Counted from the stretch's first letter, positions 10,658-20,631 are shown. The stretch: DNA of 64,000 bases from Fodinibius sp051746985 (GCA_051746985.1 JBNJFP010000009.1:1-64000), one strand, 5' to 3'. Notes: generated by a model not told the origin, from the letters alone. Program-made: numbers and translations.

Positions 10658-12847
10658 ATGAAAAAGATTGTACTCCTTCTGTTTGTTTTTGTCTGGATTT
10701 TCCAACCTGCCCAGGCACAAGAGAAAAAGCAGATCAATTTTGATCATATTTTTGATGACACCTTTTCTCCCGAAGATATCCGTAATGTAAACTGGATGCA
10801 GGATGGGCAGTTTTATACGGCTTTGGAACGTACTTCAAATGATATCGAACTTCGAAAATATAATATCGTTGATGGAGATTACGAGGTCTTGGTATCGGCC
10901 ACCGATTTAAAGGTAGATGGACGAAATAAACCTATTCCTATCCAGGGTTATCAGTTTTCGGCCGATGAGAAAAAGATTTTGATCAAAACAGACGTTGAGC
11001 AGATTTGGCGCCGCAGTACGCGCGAGAACTATTTTGTTTATGATCTGGAAACCGAAGAAACGCAAAAGCTAACCCAATCAGATCAAAAACAACAATATGC
11101 ACAGCTTTCTCCCACGGGGGATATGGCCGCTTTTGTACAGGACAATAACCTGTATTTGGTAGATCTGGAATCCGGAGAAGAGCAAGCCATTACCGACGAT
11201 GGTAAATTTAACCACATTATAAACGGGGCTACCGACTGGGTGTACGAAGAGGAGTTCGGTTTTGCCAAGGCGTGGTACTGGTCGCCCGACGGGCAGAAAA
11301 TTGCTTTTTATCGATTTGATGAATCAGACGTTAAGGAATTTTTTATGACGGATTGGGGGGAGCTGTACCCAGGATTGACGCGCTTTAAGTATCCCAAAGC
11401 GGGCGAAGAAAATTCGGAAGTAAAAATTGGGGTCTTTGATCTGGAAGCTGACGAAACAACGTGGATGGAAGTGGGATCGGAAAACGATCAATATATACCG
11501 CGCCTTAACTGGACGAACGATCCGGAAGTTTTGGCCATCCGACGAATGAATCGATTGCAAAATAAGCAGGATTTAATGCTGGCTGATGTGACCTCCGGGG
11601 ATACGGAAATCATCAAAACAGAAAAAAGTGACGCTTGGGTGGATGTGAACGACGACCTGAAGTTTTTAGACAACGGAGAACAATTTATTTATGTCAGCGA
11701 AGAATCGGGCTATAATCATATTTATCTGTATGATGTATCCGGTGAACAGATTCGCCAAGTTACCAAAGGCGACTGGGAGGTAACAGATTACCTGGGGTAC
11801 GATGAGGAAAGTGATAAAATTTATTATGTAAGTACTGAAGAATCTCCGCTTCAGCGTCACCTCTACAGTATCAACATTGACGGCTCCGGGAAAACAAAAA
11901 TGAGTGAGGGGGAGAGCTGGAACGACATCAATATGAGTCGCGACTACAAATATTATATTAAAACGAGTTCTTCGCCTGAAAATCCACCAACCTATACCTT
12001 GCACGAGGCCGATGGAGAGCAGGTCCGCACCCTCGAAGACAATGAAGAGCTGGATCAACGCCTTGAAGAATACGCCATGCCCACCAAGGAATATATCGAA
12101 ATTCCGTTGGAGCAGGCGACGCTAAACGGTTATATCATGAAACCGAACGATTTTGATTCCGATGAAAAATATCCGGTGTTATTTTATGTGTATGGCGGAC
12201 CCGGAAGTCAGACAGTAACGAAACAATTCGGGTCTGGACAGCGGGCCATGTGGCACAAATATCTTGCTGAGCAGGGTTATGTGGTTATCAGCGTGGACAA
12301 TCGCGGCACGGGCGCACGGGGTCGTGATTTTGAGAAACAGACGTATAAAAAGCTGGGTCAGTACGAGGTAGAGGATCAAATTGCTGCCGCCAAATACCTG
12401 ATTGAGCAGTATGGTTTTATTGATGAAGACCGCGTAGGAATTTGGGGATGGAGTTACGGCGGATATATGTCAACGTTGGCGTTGGCACAGGGCAGAGATA
12501 TTTTTAATACTGCTATTGCCGTGGCGCCTGTGACAAATTGGAAATACTACGATACTATTTATACCGAGCGTTTTATGCAGACCCCGAAGAAAAATCCCGA
12601 GGGGTATAAAAAAGGATCGCCCTTAACGTATGCCGATCAGATTGATGGGGATTTTCTGCTGGTACACGGCACGGGAGACGACAACGTTCATTTCCAGAAT
12701 TCTGTTGAGTTGGTAGATAAATTGGTAGCAGAAGGTGTTCAATTCGAAACGATGTATTATCCGAACAGGAGCCATGCCATTTATGAGAACAATGCACGGC
12801 CTCACCTTTATAAGATGATGCGTAATTTTATCAAAGAGAATCTTTAG
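10658..12847 (+). CDS. dipeptidyl-peptidase IV-like secreted serine peptidase (S9B)
   Basis: Exported prolyl dipeptidyl peptidase of family S9B, 729 residues, with a signal peptide ending PAQAQ. The N-terminal beta-propeller (about 40-480) contains the glutamate motif DWVYEEEF that anchors the substrate amino terminus. The C-terminal alpha/beta-hydrolase holds the triad: Ser in GWSYGGYMS, Asp in GTGDDNVHF and His in NRSHAIYEN. It likely releases X-Pro dipeptides from extracellular peptides, which fits the neighbouring M14 peptidase and suggests growth on protein. obgE starts 9 bases after the stop. Confidence 0.93.
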   Translation: MKKIVLLLFVFVWIFQPAQAQEKKQINFDHIFDDTFSPEDIRNVNWMQDGQFYTALERTSNDIELRKYNIVDGDYEVLVSATDLKVDGRNKPIPIQGYQFSADEKKILIKTDVEQIWRRSTRENYFVYDLETEETQKLTQSDQKQQYAQLSPTGDMAAFVQDNNLYLVDLESGEEQAITDDGKFNHIINGATDWVYEEEFGFAKAWYWSPDGQKIAFYRFDESDVKEFFMTDWGELYPGLTRFKYPKAGEENSEVKIGVFDLEADETTWMEVGSENDQYIPRLNWTNDPEVLAIRRMNRLQNKQDLMLADVTSGDTEIIKTEKSDAWVDVNDDLKFLDNGEQFIYVSEESGYNHIYLYDVSGEQIRQVTKGDWEVTDYLGYDEESDKIYYVSTEESPLQRHLYSINIDGSGKTKMSEGESWNDINMSRDYKYYIKTSSSPENPPTYTLHEADGEQVRTLEDNEELDQRLEEYAMPTKEYIEIPLEQATLNGYIMKPNDFDSDEKYPVLFYVYGGPGSQTVTKQFGSGQRAMWHKYLAEQGYVVISVDNRGTGARGRDFEKQTYKKLGQYEVEDQIAAAKYLIEQYGFIDEDRVGIWGWSYGGYMSTLALAQGRDIFNTAIAVAPVTNWKYYDTIYTERFMQTPKKNPEGYKKGSPLTYADQIDGDFLLVHGTGDDNVHFQNSVELVDKLVAEGVQFETMYYPNRSHAIYENNARPHLYKMMRNFIKENL

Positions 12848-12856
12848 AATATAATT

Positions 12857-13867
12857 ATGGGACGAGTTCAATTTGCTGATTATGCTAAAATTTATGTGAC
12901 TGGTGGCGACGGTGGGGCGGGTTCCGTACACTTCCGTAGAGAAAAATATGTGCCTCGTGGTGGGCCCGATGGCGGTGACGGCGGCGACGGTGGCGATGTT
13001 ATCCTGAAAGGAAACGAGCAGTTGAACACTCTTTTGGATTTACGTTACCGAAAGTATGTTAACGCCAAAGACGGTGAGCGTGGCGGTTCCAGTAAGAAAA
13101 AAGGAAAGGGTGGTCAGGACGAGATTCTGGAGGCTCCGCTGGGCTGCGTTGTTTACGATGCCGATACCAAAGAACGCCTTGGAGAGATTACCGAACACGA
13201 GCAGGAAATTGTAGTTGCTCAAGGTGGCAAAGGCGGGCTGGGAAACTGGCACTTTCGCAGTGCTACCAATCAGACCCCACAACACGCACAGGATGGCGAA
13301 GAAGGCGAAGAGCGAGCGATAGAGATTGAGCTCAAACTTATTGCTGATGTTGGTCTTGTCGGCTTTCCGAATGCCGGTAAAAGTACGCTGCTGTCAGCTA
13401 TTTCAGGGGCCAAACCCAAAATTGATTCGTATCCCTTTACGACGCTGCAGCCCAATCTGGGTGTGGTCACCATGCCGGATTACCGGACGTTTGTGATGGC
13501 TGATATTCCGGGCATCATTGAAGAGGCGCACGAGGGACGTGGACTTGGAATACAGTTTTTGCGTCACATCGAGCGCAATAACGTGTTGCTATTTATGGTG
13601 AGTTCGCAGCAGGATATAGAATATGAGTACGAGGCATTGTTAAATGAACTCAAGAAATATCGGGCCGATCTATTGGATAAACCTCGTATTCTGGCGATCA
13701 CTAAAATGGACTTAGAAGAAGGGTATGAGCTCGACGAAGAGAAAAAAGTTGATTTAGATATCCCGGTAGTTGAAATTTCGTCAGCAACTAACTACCATAT
13801 AGATGAACTTAAAGAAGTCATCTGGGAGAAATTACAAGAAATTGAATCAACAAGAGAAGACGTATAA
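12857..13867 (+). CDS. obgE: Obg family GTPase
   Basis: Essential ribosome-associated GTPase acting in 50S assembly and the stringent response. It is 336 residues. The glycine-rich Obg domain covers about residues 1-155 (GGPDGGDGGDGGDV). The G domain follows with the P-loop GFPNAGKST, G3 DIPGIIEEAHEG and G4 TKMD. The C-terminal extension found in some homologues is absent, which is common. It lies 9 bases after the peptidase gene, and its 3' end overlaps the likely dprA start. Confidence 0.95.
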   Translation: MGRVQFADYAKIYVTGGDGGAGSVHFRREKYVPRGGPDGGDGGDGGDVILKGNEQLNTLLDLRYRKYVNAKDGERGGSSKKKGKGGQDEILEAPLGCVVYDADTKERLGEITEHEQEIVVAQGGKGGLGNWHFRSATNQTPQHAQDGEEGEERAIEIELKLIADVGLVGFPNAGKSTLLSAISGAKPKIDSYPFTTLQPNLGVVTMPDYRTFVMADIPGIIEEAHEGRGLGIQFLRHIERNNVLLFMVSSQQDIEYEYEALLNELKKYRADLLDKPRILAITKMDLEEGYELDEEKKVDLDIPVVEISSATNYHIDELKEVIWEKLQEIESTREDV

Positions 13868-14990
13868 CCCGCCTGTACGAGAATTTGTAGCCCTTCATTT
13901 AATGGATAACCTGGGTGCGCAACGCATCCGCCTGTTGCTGCAAGCCGTTGAGCATCCACAGCTTATTTTTCGTCTGGAGCGTTACGAGTTAGAATCCATT
14001 CGTGGAATTGGTCCCAAAACAGCGGAAGAGGTGCTCGGTTTTAACGACTGGGATGAGGTTGACCAAATCCTCGAAAAAACGGAGCGTACTGATGCACAAA
14101 TTATGACGTATTGGGATGAGGATTATCCCGATTTGCTGCGCGAAATTTATGATCCCCCGCTTATGCTGTGGATCAAAGGGGATCGATCTGTGCTCGATAC
14201 CAACAGTATTTCAATTGTGGGCACGCGCAGAGTGGGGGATTATGGCCGTAAGATGGCTCATCAATTTGCCCGGGAATTGGTTGGGCATAATTTAACAATC
14301 ATTAGTGGACTGGCTTACGGTGTTGACGGTGCAGCCCATCAAGCTACGGTAGAGGCTGGCGGAAAGACAGTGGCCGTACTTGGTTCCGGGATCGACTGGA
14401 TATACCCGAGCGATCACAAGGGATTGGCAGCACGTATTGTAGAAACGGGTGGCGCCGTTATCTCAGAATTCCCGCTGGGTACGGCACCGGAAATGGGAAA
14501 TTTTCCCGTGCGAAATCGTATTGTAAGCGGATTGAGTTTGGGTACGTTGGTGGTGGCTTCGGGATTAGAGGGAGGAAGCATGATAACGGCCAAATCAGCC
14601 TTGGATCAAAATCGGGAAGTGTTTGTCATCCCGCATCCGGTAGGGCATCCCAACGCGATTGGGTGCAACAGTCTTATCAAAAGGGGGATGGGAAAACTGG
14701 TGCAGAACGCAGAGGATATCTTAGCCGAAATAGATGTGCATATTCGTCCCGGAGATGGAAATCCTGTAGTCGAACAGTCAACAACTGATTCGCAAAATGA
14801 GTGGAAGTCAATGGAGCTCGATAAGCTGTCACAAAGCATTTGTGAGGTGCTCGAAGAAAACTCAATGCATATTGATCATTTGGCAGAACGTTTGGAACTG
14901 GAAGCGCACAAACTGATGTCCAAGCTTTTGCAATTGGAGATGCAGGGCGCTATCCGTCAGAAGGCCGGTAAAAATTTTGAGTTGGCATAA
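13842..14990 (+). CDS. dprA: DNA-processing protein DprA
   Basis: Loads RecA on incoming single-stranded DNA during natural transformation. The N-terminal helix-hairpin-helix region contains ESIRGIGPKTAEEVL. The Rossmann-like core has SGLAYGVDGAAH, GSGIDWIYPSDH and SEFPLGTAP, and a C-terminal winged helix closes the protein. The frame is open from an ATG at 13803, which would overlap obgE by 65 bases. I prefer the TTG at 13842, a 26-base overlap preceded by GGGAG. The ATG at 13902 would cut into the first conserved helix (REFVALHLM). The start is uncertain; the identity is not. Confidence 0.9.
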   Translation: MNQQEKTYNPPVREFVALHLMDNLGAQRIRLLLQAVEHPQLIFRLERYELESIRGIGPKTAEEVLGFNDWDEVDQILEKTERTDAQIMTYWDEDYPDLLREIYDPPLMLWIKGDRSVLDTNSISIVGTRRVGDYGRKMAHQFARELVGHNLTIISGLAYGVDGAAHQATVEAGGKTVAVLGSGIDWIYPSDHKGLAARIVETGGAVISEFPLGTAPEMGNFPVRNRIVSGLSLGTLVVASGLEGGSMITAKSALDQNREVFVIPHPVGHPNAIGCNSLIKRGMGKLVQNAEDILAEIDVHIRPGDGNPVVEQSTTDSQNEWKSMELDKLSQSICEVLEENSMHIDHLAERLELEAHKLMSKLLQLEMQGAIRQKAGKNFELA

Positions 14991-15050
14991 CGTAGCGATT
15001 CTTTCTATTCTGTTTTTAAATTCGGCCACAGAAAAGCTATTTTATTTTAA

Positions 15051-15641
15051 ATGTTCAAAGTACAAAACACCATATTGTCTGATGCAATTGCTACAGCACG
15101 ATTCGCTTGCGATCTGCCGAAGTGTAAAGGTGCATGTTGTGTTGTGGGGGATGCCGGAGCTCCGGTGGCTGAAGATGAGGTGTCTAAACTGGAAGAGGCT
15201 TTCGAACTTTTGAAGGATGAACTGCACCCCGACGCTCGTAAAACCGTTGAAAAAAATGGTGCAGTGCGAAAGACACAATATGGGTTAGAGTTGTCGTGCC
15301 GGGATAACGAGGAATGTGTTTTTGTTACTTATGAGGATGATGTGGCTTATTGTTCTATTCAAAAAGCTTTTATGGAAGGTCGTATAGAATGGGAAAAACC
15401 TGTAAGTTGTCACTTGTATCCCATTCGATTAAAAAAAGTGGGAGCAATAGAATACGCTAATTTTGAATACGTTAACAAGCTTTGTGCCCCGGCTTGTATA
15501 AAAGGGGAAAAAGAGAATATTTATTTATCTGAATTCTTAGAGAAGCCGCTAACGCGTCGCTACGGAAAGGCATGGTACAGAAAGTTTGAGGAAACCTGCA
15601 AAGAAATCAGAATGCAAAATAATGAGGCCGCAGTATTATGA
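15051..15641 (+). CDS. DUF3109 family cysteine-rich protein
   Basis: 196-residue soluble protein of the DUF3109 family, related to YkgJ-type putative metal-cluster proteins. Conserved cysteines occur in CDLPKCKGACC near the N-terminus, CRDNEECVF, AYCSIQKAF, SCHLYPIR and LCAPACIKG, suggesting zinc or iron-sulfur binding. The function is unknown. The stop overlaps the rpoN start in an ATGA arrangement, so the two are translationally coupled. This is a recurrent Bacteroidetes neighbourhood in my memory, but no functional link is proven. Confidence 0.85.
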   Translation: MFKVQNTILSDAIATARFACDLPKCKGACCVVGDAGAPVAEDEVSKLEEAFELLKDELHPDARKTVEKNGAVRKTQYGLELSCRDNEECVFVTYEDDVAYCSIQKAFMEGRIEWEKPVSCHLYPIRLKKVGAIEYANFEYVNKLCAPACIKGEKENIYLSEFLEKPLTRRYGKAWYRKFEETCKEIRMQNNEAAVL

Positions 15642-17158
15642 TTAAAACCGGCCAGCAAATGAGTCAGAAGCAGTCGCAACAACAGCGGCTGTCACCACAG
15701 CAGATACAATATATCAAATTGCTGCAACTGCCTACGATTGCTTTGGAGCAGCGGATCAAAGAAGAATTGGAGGAAAATCCTGTTCTGGAGGAAGGGGAAC
15801 GCGAAGATTCTTTTGATGAGCTTGAAAACTCGGAATGGGAAGAGCAGCAGGATGGTAAAGAAGAGTTGGACCCGGTTGATCAAAATGAGGAGATCGACTG
15901 GGATGAGTTTATGCATAACACCGAGTATGATGGTGATAATTACAGCGGAGGGTCAAGTTATTCGGGGGGCGGCGACGAAAGCTGGCGCGATTTGCCGAAT
16001 CCGTACCACGAGTCACTTTTGGAAGAACTCGAGCAGCAGGTAAGCCTGCTTAATTTTAATGAGGAACAGAAATTAATTGCTGATCAGATTTTAGGTTCGT
16101 TAGACCAAGATGGGTACTTTCGACGTGAAATTGAGGCGGTGGTTGATAATATTGCTTTTAATCACGGTACGCTGACAAATGAAGAGGAGGTAGAGAAGGT
16201 TCGTAAAGAGATTCAGCGGCTGGATCCTCAGGGAATTGCTTCACGGGATTTGCGTGATTGTCTGTTGATTCAATTGGAACTGATGAATGATGAGCCGGGT
16301 CGCGATGATGCGATTAAAATGTTACGCGATCACTGGGATCTTTTTGAGAAAAAGCATTTTAGTAAGCTCAAAAAGAAATTGGATTTAGATGACCAACAGC
16401 TACAGACTGCTTTTGATTGTGTAACGGGATTAGATCCCAAGCCGGGTGCGGTAGGTACAGCCGTGGATGATACGTCCAATTATATTGAGCCTGATTTTGA
16501 GGTATACTATCAGCCCGCTGAAAAGGCTGAGACCAATGGTCAGGAGGAGGGGGATTTTGTGATTACCCTTAATAATGGAAATGTGCCTCCACTACACATT
16601 TCACCGCGCTATAAAGAGATGTGGGATGATCTCAAAAAGAAGAAAAAGCCTAATAAGCAGACAAAAGAGACAAAGAATTTTATTAAGAATAAGATTGAGT
16701 CGGCGCAGTGGTTTATCGACTCCATTCGTCAGCGCCAGAATACGCTGATGAATACGATGAAAACGATTGTAGCCTTGCAGGAGGATTTCTTTAAGCATGG
16801 AGAGGGACTTAAGCCGATGATTCTTAAAGATATTGCCGAACGTGTAAACCTTGATATTTCGACCATTTCGCGGGTGGTGAACGGTAAATACGTACAGACC
16901 CATTTTGGGGTATTCGAGCTGAAGTATTTTTTTAGTGAGGGTATTGAAACCGAAGACGGGGAAGAAGTGTCAAGTACGGAGGTAAAGAATGCCGTTCAGG
17001 AAATTGTTGATAATGAGAACAAACAGAAACCGCTTAGCGATCAGGCGATAGTTAAAAAGCTCAAAGAACGGGGCTATAAGGTGGCGCGTAGAACGGTGAG
17101 TAAGTATCGAAAAAAGCTGAATATTCCCGTTGCTCGTCTTCGTAAACAGATTATGTAA
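15638..17158 (+). CDS. rpoN: RNA polymerase sigma-54 factor
   Basis: Sigma-54, which directs RNA polymerase to -24/-12 promoters that need an AAA+ activator. It is 506 residues. Region I is glutamine-rich (SQQQRLSPQQIQYIKLLQL). An acidic region II (about 50-110) with a glycine-serine patch follows. The core-binding and HTH parts come next (LDISTISRVVNGKYVQT). The RpoN box ARRTVSKYRKKLNIP lies near the end. The start overlaps the DUF3109 stop by 4 bases. The 3' end overlaps the convergent gene at 17151 by 8 bases. No sigma-54 activator gene is in the window. Confidence 0.96.
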   Translation: MIKTGQQMSQKQSQQQRLSPQQIQYIKLLQLPTIALEQRIKEELEENPVLEEGEREDSFDELENSEWEEQQDGKEELDPVDQNEEIDWDEFMHNTEYDGDNYSGGSSYSGGGDESWRDLPNPYHESLLEELEQQVSLLNFNEEQKLIADQILGSLDQDGYFRREIEAVVDNIAFNHGTLTNEEEVEKVRKEIQRLDPQGIASRDLRDCLLIQLELMNDEPGRDDAIKMLRDHWDLFEKKHFSKLKKKLDLDDQQLQTAFDCVTGLDPKPGAVGTAVDDTSNYIEPDFEVYYQPAEKAETNGQEEGDFVITLNNGNVPPLHISPRYKEMWDDLKKKKKPNKQTKETKNFIKNKIESAQWFIDSIRQRQNTLMNTMKTIVALQEDFFKHGEGLKPMILKDIAERVNLDISTISRVVNGKYVQTHFGVFELKYFFSEGIETEDGEEVSSTEVKNAVQEIVDNENKQKPLSDQAIVKKLKERGYKVARRTVSKYRKKLNIPVARLRKQIM

Positions 17159-18641
17159 GGTTGATTGCCAAGCTTAGTACTTCGATCCATTCTTCTGAGC
17201 TTAAGGCCCATCCCAAAAATCCGGCTATAATTAAAACATAGGGGATTGTTGTTTTAAGATGGTATATCATTTTAGCTCGTGAAAATCGGCCGATGTCCAT
17301 GGCTGCAAAAATAAAGCTCAGTAAAAAAAGTACGACTGCAAGAGCGGTAAAAAATATTGCCGTAAAAGGTTCGGTTGAGGAAGAAAATGTTACTGCAACC
17401 GTACAAAACAGAAAATTGAGCTGGAGTGGCCAAGCATAAACGATGGCAATTTGTGTAATGGATTTTATTTTTTTGTGAGTAAGGTAAAGCCAAGTAATCC
17501 CGACAAAAGAGATCAGCAATATTAACGCAAATGCGCCAATCACAATTGAGAGGCCATGGTCACCGACAAGGGCAATATTGGGGAAATGGTAGAAGAAAGC
17601 GTCTTGTCCCAATGGGGTAAGTAAGGAAGAAAATGTCGAGTAAATCGCAAGGGCTATCAGCAGGGCGCTTTGAACCAGAATGACGACAGCGGGCATAGAC
17701 GACCGAATTAATCGTTTAAAGATATCATCAATAAAAAATTTGTGGGCGAAAAAATAGCGAAATAGTGATTTTCGGTATAATGGACTCAGATTGTAGTGCA
17801 GGGCAATGGTCGCCCAGATTAGAAGCAGGGCAATGATTGGAAAGGAGGTAGTTTCTGGCGATGGTATTTTTTCTTGAGGGAGGGGAAAAACGGGCTCTGG
17901 ATCAGAAACAATACTCGACAGTATTTCTGGTGCCTGTGGATGTTTTTCCGTTATAGACTGAACCCAATCCGAATCTAAAAAGACGATGACATCTTGTGGT
18001 ACGGTTGTAATGAAATGTTTAAAGGGTGTTAGCTGACTGTCAATTTTGGGGGATGGGCTATACTCGTACCCCAAAATATTAGCCTCAGGAAGAATAAGCG
18101 ATTCGTAATTAGAAGGTGTGACCGGCACGGTAATTATGGCTGATGAGATAACAGAAGTATCGGTGTGAGTTGCCGTTCTGCTTTTGTGGTATAGGTTGCT
18201 TTCAGCTTTTCTTAGCTCTTCGGCAAAGGGAGTGGCTGCCTTCCAAAATGAATCATTGAATATGTTACCGTGATTGAATAGCCCAATAGCCCTTATCGAA
18301 GGCTGAGAGAGAAACGCTTCGCTTTGTTGACGGATATGTTCGAGAAATACAGAATCGGGATCTGCGAAAGTAGAGGTTAGGGGAAATGAGATATCCATGT
18401 TGGCATACACCTCAAACTGTAGGCTGTCAATATGTTTCCAAACCTCCTTCGAAGGAACCGTGCTGATTTCTAAGGCAGAGATGCCAATCTCTCTAAATTC
18501 GTCAAGCTGCTTTTGGGCCGAATCTGAATTTGTGGGTACTTCCCACTTCACACCCAATGTTTGTTGGGCATGGAGAGTGGGCTGTAACCCGAAAAGCAGA
18601 AAAAATAATAATAGGAAATAACGTAATTGAAAGTTAGCCAA
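17151..18641 (-). CDS. unrecognised exported/membrane protein
   Basis: 496 residues, family not recognised. A signal peptide ends near LHAQQ. Residues ~28-250 form an extracytoplasmic domain with the feel of a TIM-barrel glycoside hydrolase-like fold (FREIGISALEISTVP, IRAIGLFNHGNIF, ANILGYEYSPSP), without visible catalytic acids I can name. From about residue 262 there are roughly six hydrophobic segments, with a charged loop FIDDIFKRLIRSS, reminiscent of Yip1-type domains. It is convergent with rpoN and 18 bases downstream of the Lrp/AsnC gene, with which it may be cotranscribed. The function is open. Confidence 0.7.
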   Translation of the reverse strand: MANFQLRYFLLLFFLLFGLQPTLHAQQTLGVKWEVPTNSDSAQKQLDEFREIGISALEISTVPSKEVWKHIDSLQFEVYANMDISFPLTSTFADPDSVFLEHIRQQSEAFLSQPSIRAIGLFNHGNIFNDSFWKAATPFAEELRKAESNLYHKSRTATHTDTSVISSAIITVPVTPSNYESLILPEANILGYEYSPSPKIDSQLTPFKHFITTVPQDVIVFLDSDWVQSITEKHPQAPEILSSIVSDPEPVFPLPQEKIPSPETTSFPIIALLLIWATIALHYNLSPLYRKSLFRYFFAHKFFIDDIFKRLIRSSMPAVVILVQSALLIALAIYSTFSSLLTPLGQDAFFYHFPNIALVGDHGLSIVIGAFALILLISFVGITWLYLTHKKIKSITQIAIVYAWPLQLNFLFCTVAVTFSSSTEPFTAIFFTALAVVLFLLSFIFAAMDIGRFSRAKMIYHLKTTIPYVLIIAGFLGWALSSEEWIEVLSLAINLT

Positions 18642-18659
18642 CGTACGGATACAAAGTGT

Positions 18660-19136
18660 TTATTTTGGATCGATTGTTTTTTCGATGGGCAGTTCGCTGG
18701 TTTCTTTAAAACTGCTGAGTACCACATTCGATCTGCTTTTGCTAACGCCACTCCAAGATTGTATTTCAGAAAGCAATTTCTCAAAAGAAGCGGTGTTTTC
18801 CGTTCGAATTTTCAGGATGTGCGATCCATCACCAGTAATGGAATGGCATTCCAAAATCTCCGGTTCTGATTTCGCGTTATCTATAAATGTGGGATAATTA
18901 TCCGAGCCATCCACTTCTACAAAAACAAAAGCAGTGATATCAAACTTGAATTTTTTGGAGTCGAGCAGTGCATGATACCCTGTAATAAGCTCTTTTTCTT
19001 CTAATTTACGCATTCGTTCCGAAACAGAGGGGACCGAAAGATGAACGATTTCGGCCAGTTTGTTCCGCTGCGACCGTCCATCTTTTTGCAGGTGTTTTAA
19101 AATCTTAATATCAATTTCATCTAATCCTTGGGCCAT
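18660..19136 (-). CDS. Lrp/AsnC family transcriptional regulator
   Basis: 158 residues. An N-terminal winged HTH (DEIDIKILKHLQKDGRS, then SVPSVSERMRKLEE) is followed by the RAM ligand-binding domain (about 65-145), with GDGSHILKIRTE matching the G-D-Y/H-D-L core. Such proteins sense amino acids or related metabolites and often control a neighbour and themselves. Its downstream neighbour is the membrane protein at 17151, and serS lies divergently across a ~200-base AT-rich gap. The target cannot be told from sequence. Confidence 0.92.
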   Translation of the reverse strand: MAQGLDEIDIKILKHLQKDGRSQRNKLAEIVHLSVPSVSERMRKLEEKELITGYHALLDSKKFKFDITAFVFVEVDGSDNYPTFIDNAKSEPEILECHSITGDGSHILKIRTENTASFEKLLSEIQSWSGVSKSRSNVVLSSFKETSELPIEKTIDPK

Positions 19137-19339
19137 GATAGTGTCTAATCCTTAATTTTCTATTAATTTTTAAAAATAACCTTAAAATATTAGGAGTTCA
19201 AGCATTATAGGTCCGAAAAAGTAAATATTATTGAGGGGCTAAACGGAAACCAATATTACCTCAACTTTGAGTTCAAACCTTTCATTAAACTCCCTTATCT
19301 TTAGCCAAACTATCAACGAAATTATAAATATTTTATTCG

Positions 19340-20620
19340 ATGTTGGACGTCACTTTTATCAGAAATCATCCCGATAAAGTTAAACAGGCAATGAAAAATA
19401 AGGGGGAAGACAATCCCCAGATTGTTGATGAGGTAATCAGTATTGATGAACAGTGGCGTTCGCTGGTGGAAGAGACCGACAACCTGCGAAGCGAAAGCAA
19501 TACCAAAGCCAAGGAGATCGGTCAGCTTATGGGGCAGGGTAAAAAGGAGGAGGCCCAGGAGATTATTGCGTACACCACCGAATTAAAGGGGCAAATCCAG
19601 GAGAAAGAAGAAAAATTGCGTTCGCTAAAACATGCACGTGAAGATCTGCTGCTGCAAATTCCAAATGTGCCCCACGAATCGGTACCGGTGGGACAAACCG
19701 AAGATGATAACGAGGTTTTTAAAACGTGGGGTGAGCCGAATAAGGAAGAGTGGCGCAAACCCCATTGGGAGCTCGTTGAAGAGCAGGGTTGGATCGACTT
19801 TGATCGCGGCGCTAAAGTTACGGGAGCGGGGTTTCCATTTTACGTTGGACCGCTGGCACAGCTGCAGCGTGCCCTTATCAACTATTTTCTGAACAAAGCT
19901 TCGGATGTCGGATACCGGGAGCTACAGGTACCATATTTTGTGAATGAGGATTCCGCTCGTGGTACGGGACAAATCCCGGACAAGGAAGATATGATGTACG
20001 AAATTCCGCGCGACGAATTTTTTGCGATCCCAACGGCTGAAGTGCCGGTTACAAACTTTCATCGCGATGAAATTTTAGAGGATGAGCAGCTTCCGTTGTA
20101 CTATACGGCCTACACGCCATGCTGGCGTCGGGAGGCAGGGTCATACGGTAAAGATGTGCGTGGCCTCAATCGTTTGCATCAGTTCGACAAAGTTGAGCTG
20201 GTAAAATTTGTGCATCCAGACACAGCTTACGACGAACTGGAAAGCCTGCGTGAATATGCCGAGTCGCTGCTTGAAGAGCTGAATATTCCGTATCGAACGT
20301 TGCTAATGTGCACCGGAGATATGGGCTTTACACAATCCAAGAAATATGATCTGGAGGTTTGGAGTCCGGGGCAACAGCGTTGGCTGGAGGTGAGCTCTTG
20401 TTCTAACTTTGGGAGTTTCCAGGCGCGGAGGATGATGATCCGCCGACGAAAAGAAAACGGGGATACCGAAATTCTGCATACCCTCAACGGTTCCGGGTTG
20501 GCACTGCCCCGGGTGGTTGCGGCCATTTTGGAACTCTATCAACAGAAAGATGGCAGTATTGAAATTCCCGATGTGCTGCAGCCGTTTGTGGGATCTGATG
20601 TTATTCGACCTCAATCATAA
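19340..20620 (+). CDS. serS: seryl-tRNA synthetase
   Basis: Class II aminoacyl-tRNA synthetase charging tRNA-Ser, 426 residues, the normal length. The N-terminal long coiled-coil arm (about 30-105) grips the tRNA variable arm. Motif 2 is visible as CWRREAGSYGKDVRG and motif 3 as LNGSGLALPRVVAAILE. A TATCTTTA at 19296-19303 resembles a -7 element, but no well-spaced -33 TTG accompanies it. DUF432 follows after 11 bases and may be on the same transcript. Confidence 0.97.
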   Translation: MLDVTFIRNHPDKVKQAMKNKGEDNPQIVDEVISIDEQWRSLVEETDNLRSESNTKAKEIGQLMGQGKKEEAQEIIAYTTELKGQIQEKEEKLRSLKHAREDLLLQIPNVPHESVPVGQTEDDNEVFKTWGEPNKEEWRKPHWELVEEQGWIDFDRGAKVTGAGFPFYVGPLAQLQRALINYFLNKASDVGYRELQVPYFVNEDSARGTGQIPDKEDMMYEIPRDEFFAIPTAEVPVTNFHRDEILEDEQLPLYYTAYTPCWRREAGSYGKDVRGLNRLHQFDKVELVKFVHPDTAYDELESLREYAESLLEELNIPYRTLLMCTGDMGFTQSKKYDLEVWSPGQQRWLEVSSCSNFGSFQARRMMIRRRKENGDTEILHTLNGSGLALPRVVAAILELYQQKDGSIEIPDVLQPFVGSDVIRPQS

Positions 20621-20631
20621 AATACAATGCT

